Origin: Szabonella sp046295215
GTDB taxonomy: Bacteria; Pseudomonadota; Alphaproteobacteria; Rhodobacterales; Rhodobacteraceae
Length of the DNA stretch: 64,000 bases
Assembly (NCBI GenBank): GCA_046295215.1
Contig: JBKBNP010000018.1
Span: 11,949 to 75,948, forward strand
Direction of reading: 5' to 3'
In this document: piece after piece, positions 62,094 to 64,000 of the stretch
Position numbering within the stretch: position 1 is the first letter of the stretch
Layout of the letters: every line of letters starts with the position of its first letter
Notes under the pieces: model-generated
Seen by the model: only the letters and a program-made list of their open reading frames with translations
The model's database searches: none
What the model was told of the DNA's origin: nothing
Made by a program: the position numbers and the translations under genes

Positions 62094-63152
62094 ATGTTCA
62101 AGACCTTGCTGAAATCCGCGATGCTGGCGGGCCTTCTGTCCGGCACTGCCGCCACCGCCTTTGCACAGGACATCGTGCTGCGCGCCACGGCCAATTCCAA
62201 CACCGATGACGAGGATTACGACGGACTCGTCGTGTTCAAGAACTATGTCGAGAATGCCTCCAACGGCACCATCGGGGTGGAGCTTTTCATCGGCACCCAG
62301 CTTTGCGCCACCGGGCAGGAATGCCTCGCGGGCGTCGCGGACGGGTCCATCGACATCTATATCTCCACCTCCGGCGGGGCGGCAGGGATCTTTCCCTATA
62401 TCCAGGTTCTCGACCTGCCCTATCTGATGAGCGATGACCGCGTGGCCGAGGCGGTGCTGTCGGGCGATTTCGTGCGCTTCCTGCGGACCAAGGTGCTGGC
62501 CGACAGCGATGACACGATCCGGCTGATGACGGTGGGCAATACCGGGGGCTGGCGCAACTATGCCAACACCAAGCGTCGGATCACCGGGCCGGAGGAACTG
62601 GCGGGGCTGAAGATGCGCACGGTTCCCGCCGACCTGCCGCAAGAACTGGCCAAGGGTCTGGGCGCCGCCCCCACACCGATCGCATGGCCGGAGCTGTTCA
62701 CCTCATTGCAGACCGGCGTGGTGGAAGGCACCGCCAACGGCATCACCGACATCATGAACATGAAGTTTCCCGATGCCGGGCTGAAATACCTCACGCTGGA
62801 CGGCCACAGCTATATGGGTGCCTTCTGGTGGATGACCAATGCACGCTTTCAGGGCATGACCGATGCGCAGAAGGCCGTGATCCTTGACGGCTTCGCGGCG
62901 CTGCAACAGGCGACCTTCGCCAGCCCCAAGCGCAAGGAAATTCAGGCCTATGCCGATTTCCGCGCGGCGGGGGGTGACATCTATGTGCCCTCGCCCGAGG
63001 AAAAGGAGGCGTTCAAGACCGCCGCCGCCCCGGTGTTCGACTGGTTCCGCACCAATGTCGCGGGCGGGGCGGAAACGCTGGACGCTTTCGAGGCGGCCGT
63101 GACCGAGGCCACCGCCCGGATCGAGGCCGAACGCGCCGCCGATCTTCAATAA
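62094..63152 (+). CDS. TRAP transporter solute-binding protein (DctP type)
   Basis: 352 aa with a signal peptide (cleavage after Ala24, AFA-QD). DctP fold: conserved Arg175 in GLKMRTVPADLP, which in this family clamps the acidic group of the ligand, followed by IAWPELFTSLQTGVVEGTANG. The acid clamped could be a carboxylate or a sulfonate. AGGGAGG just before the ATG. Third TRAP gene in the usual small-large-binding order and last of the operon. Confidence 0.92.
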   Translation: MFKTLLKSAMLAGLLSGTAATAFAQDIVLRATANSNTDDEDYDGLVVFKNYVENASNGTIGVELFIGTQLCATGQECLAGVADGSIDIYISTSGGAAGIFPYIQVLDLPYLMSDDRVAEAVLSGDFVRFLRTKVLADSDDTIRLMTVGNTGGWRNYANTKRRITGPEELAGLKMRTVPADLPQELAKGLGAAPTPIAWPELFTSLQTGVVEGTANGITDIMNMKFPDAGLKYLTLDGHSYMGAFWWMTNARFQGMTDAQKAVILDGFAALQQATFASPKRKEIQAYADFRAAGGDIYVPSPEEKEAFKTAAAPVFDWFRTNVAGGAETLDAFEAAVTEATARIEAERAADLQ

Positions 63153-63158
63153 CTGCCC

Positions 63159-63212
63159 GGTCAACGGGCAAACCGCCCCTTGCGGGGCAAACCTGCGGGC
63201 GGCCTTTCACGG
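63159..63212 (+). terminator. Likely terminator after the TRAP operon
   Basis: Short GC stems (CCCG-gtcaa-CGGG; GCCCC-tt-GCGGGGC and CCGCC/GGGCGG combinations) directly after the binding-protein gene. The exact fold is not decided by eye and the T-run is weak (CCTTTC). Confidence 0.4.
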
Positions 63213-63257
63213 GGTCGTCCGATTTTTTAGCCCTCTCCGGGTAATATGATCCGTTTC

Positions 63258-63286
63258 TTGAATATGTGCCTATTGCCGATTAGATT
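63258..63286 (+). promoter_or_regulatory. Promoter of the ArsR-family gene
   Basis: TTGAAT (63258-63263), 17 bases, TAGATT (63281-63286), about 30 bases before the ATG. AATATG occurs twice (63243 and 63261), a possible operator element. Confidence 0.5.
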
Positions 63287-63316
63287 GTCCCGATACCCCG
63301 CGAAAGGCGCGTTCCC

Positions 63317-63676
63317 ATGTCCTTTGACAGCAAGTTCACCGGTTTCAGTGCGGACACGCATCCCGCTGTGCCCTGCGACGCGCTGCCCGCCGATGACATG
63401 ATGCAGAAGGCCGAGGATGCGGCGGCCTTTCTCAAGGCCCTGTCGCATGAGGGGCGCTTGATGATCCTGTGCAACCTGATCGGCGGCGAGAAATCGGTCG
63501 GCGAGCTGGAATCCGCGCTCGGCTCGCGGCAGGCGGCGGTCAGCCAGCAGCTTGCGCGCTTGCGGCTGGAGGGGCTGGTGTCCTGCCGCCGCGACGGCAA
63601 GACGATCTTCTATTCGATCCAGGATCCGAAAGTGACCCGGATGATCGCCCTCATGTATGACATGTTCTGCCGGTGA
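63317..63676 (+). CDS. ArsR-family repressor resembling persulfide sensors SqrR/BigR
   Basis: 119 aa winged-helix ArsR. Cysteines at 20, 52, 90 and 118. Cys52 (GRLMILCNL) and Cys118 (YDMFCR, next to last) are 66 residues apart, the same spacing as the Cys41/Cys107 pair of SqrR that forms a tetrasulfide bridge on sensing reactive sulfur. Metal-type ELCVCDL sites of ArsR/SmtB are absent (the segment reads SVGELESALG). So sulfane-sulfur or redox sensing is more likely than metal sensing. Target unknown; no sulfide:quinone reductase is adjacent, but a putative sulfonate-cleaving operon ends 164 bases upstream. Confidence 0.85.
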   Translation: MSFDSKFTGFSADTHPAVPCDALPADDMMQKAEDAAAFLKALSHEGRLMILCNLIGGEKSVGELESALGSRQAAVSQQLARLRLEGLVSCRRDGKTIFYSIQDPKVTRMIALMYDMFCR

Positions 63677-63715
63677 CGCGACAGACCGGCACCACCCGCC
63701 CGCTTTCCGGGCCCA

Positions 63716-63946
63716 TCACATGAGGGGCGCGAACGGCTCCAGATCCGAGGCCAAAAGTCCGCTGAACAGGATCGCCACCGCGCAGCCATCCTGCATGACC
63801 TGCACGTCATTATCCACAAGACGGTCATTCCCTGACCCGCCGAACAACAGATCATTGACGTCAAACCCTGCCACGTTTCGTAGTTCGCCCTGAACAACCT
63901 CCATACCATTGATTTTGCGCTGAAACGTTGCGGTTTTTCTCGCCAT
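63716..63946 (-). CDS. Short RTX-repeat-containing ORF, probably a fragment
   Basis: 76 aa from ATG at 63946. It contains one nonapeptide-like unit, NDLLFGGSGNDRL (about 32-44), typical of RTX calcium-binding proteins, which normally have many. No good ribosome site and no signal. The region is less GC-rich than its surroundings, so this may be the decayed end of a larger RTX gene or a chance ORF. Confidence 0.35.
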   Translation of the reverse strand: MARKTATFQRKINGMEVVQGELRNVAGFDVNDLLFGGSGNDRLVDNDVQVMQDGCAVAILFSGLLASDLEPFAPLM

Positions 63947-64000
63947 GGCCTGCAGTGTTTTGTATGATTTCCTTCAAACCCCTGCAATTTTGGTCCCGCC

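Noticed and set aside
1..64000. CRISPR arrays, prophage or complete insertion sequences
   Set aside because: No regularly spaced direct repeats, no transposase, integrase or phage structural genes were seen.

Overview
The window reads as chromosomal DNA of a Rhodobacterales alphaproteobacterium (Roseobacter/Rhodobacter relatives). Pointers are high GC with CGC/GCC/CTG-rich codon use, recA next to the CckA hybrid kinase, GAAC-N7-GAAC SOS boxes at recA and lexA, a TTAA-N7-TTAA CtrA box at cckA, a trpG-trpD-trpC-moaC-moeA-lexA block, TRAP transport genes and an aerobic CO-dehydrogenase-like large subunit. Most of it is core genome with dense, often 1-4 base overlapping operons.

Layout. 1-7.4 kb: a CorC/HlyC-type CBS protein cut by the window edge, a RACo-like [2Fe-2S]/ASKHA activator, DUF1330, alaS and recA. 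7.5-16.2 kb: a sulfotransferase-like protein, cckA, an RsmB-like rRNA methyltransferase, guaB, a class I amidotransferase, a TDT-family membrane protein and a PhyH-type dioxygenase. 16.2-23 kb: an agmatinase-like ureohydrolase, the tryptophan genes with ung inserted, moaC, moeA and lexA. 23-37.4 kb: comEC, gltX, gltA, a thioesterase, a DUF2235 hydrolase, a form-II CoxL-like enzyme, a fold-III ornithine decarboxylase facing an Lrp regulator, valS (with an AT-rich patch) and tRNA-Leu(CAA). 37.5-46 kb: a zinc metallopeptidase, YqaA, dsbB, a carboxylesterase, an AlkA-type glycosylase, an MFS protein, bolA, a J-domain protein, and a P450/hydrolase pair. 46-56 kb: ccdA, rne with a long leader, dctD/dctB, purQ and a PaiB-type protein.

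The accessory locus of most interest is 55.6-63.2 kb. A Gfo/Idh/MocA protein and a GntR/UTRA regulator are divergent from an SsuD-like flavin monooxygenase, an aldo/keto reductase, a flavin reductase and a complete TRAP transporter. Monooxygenase + aldo/keto reductase + flavin reductase is the SmoC-SmoB-SmoA set of the oxidative sulfoquinovose (sulfo-SMO) pathway. NAD-dependent sulfoquinovosidases (GH188) have a Gfo/Idh/MocA fold. I therefore propose a sulfoquinovose, or related sulfonate, uptake and desulfonation operon that uses a TRAP importer in place of an ABC importer. An ArsR regulator with the cysteine pair of persulfide sensors lies just downstream.

Regulation visible in the DNA includes SOS boxes (recA single, lexA triple), a CtrA box at cckA, operator-like repeats at the GntR, Lrp and hydrolase promoters, several strong hairpin terminators, and a dispersed compound palindromic repeat seen in at least five intergenic spaces. 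All identities come from reading translated sequence and motifs; no database search was run.
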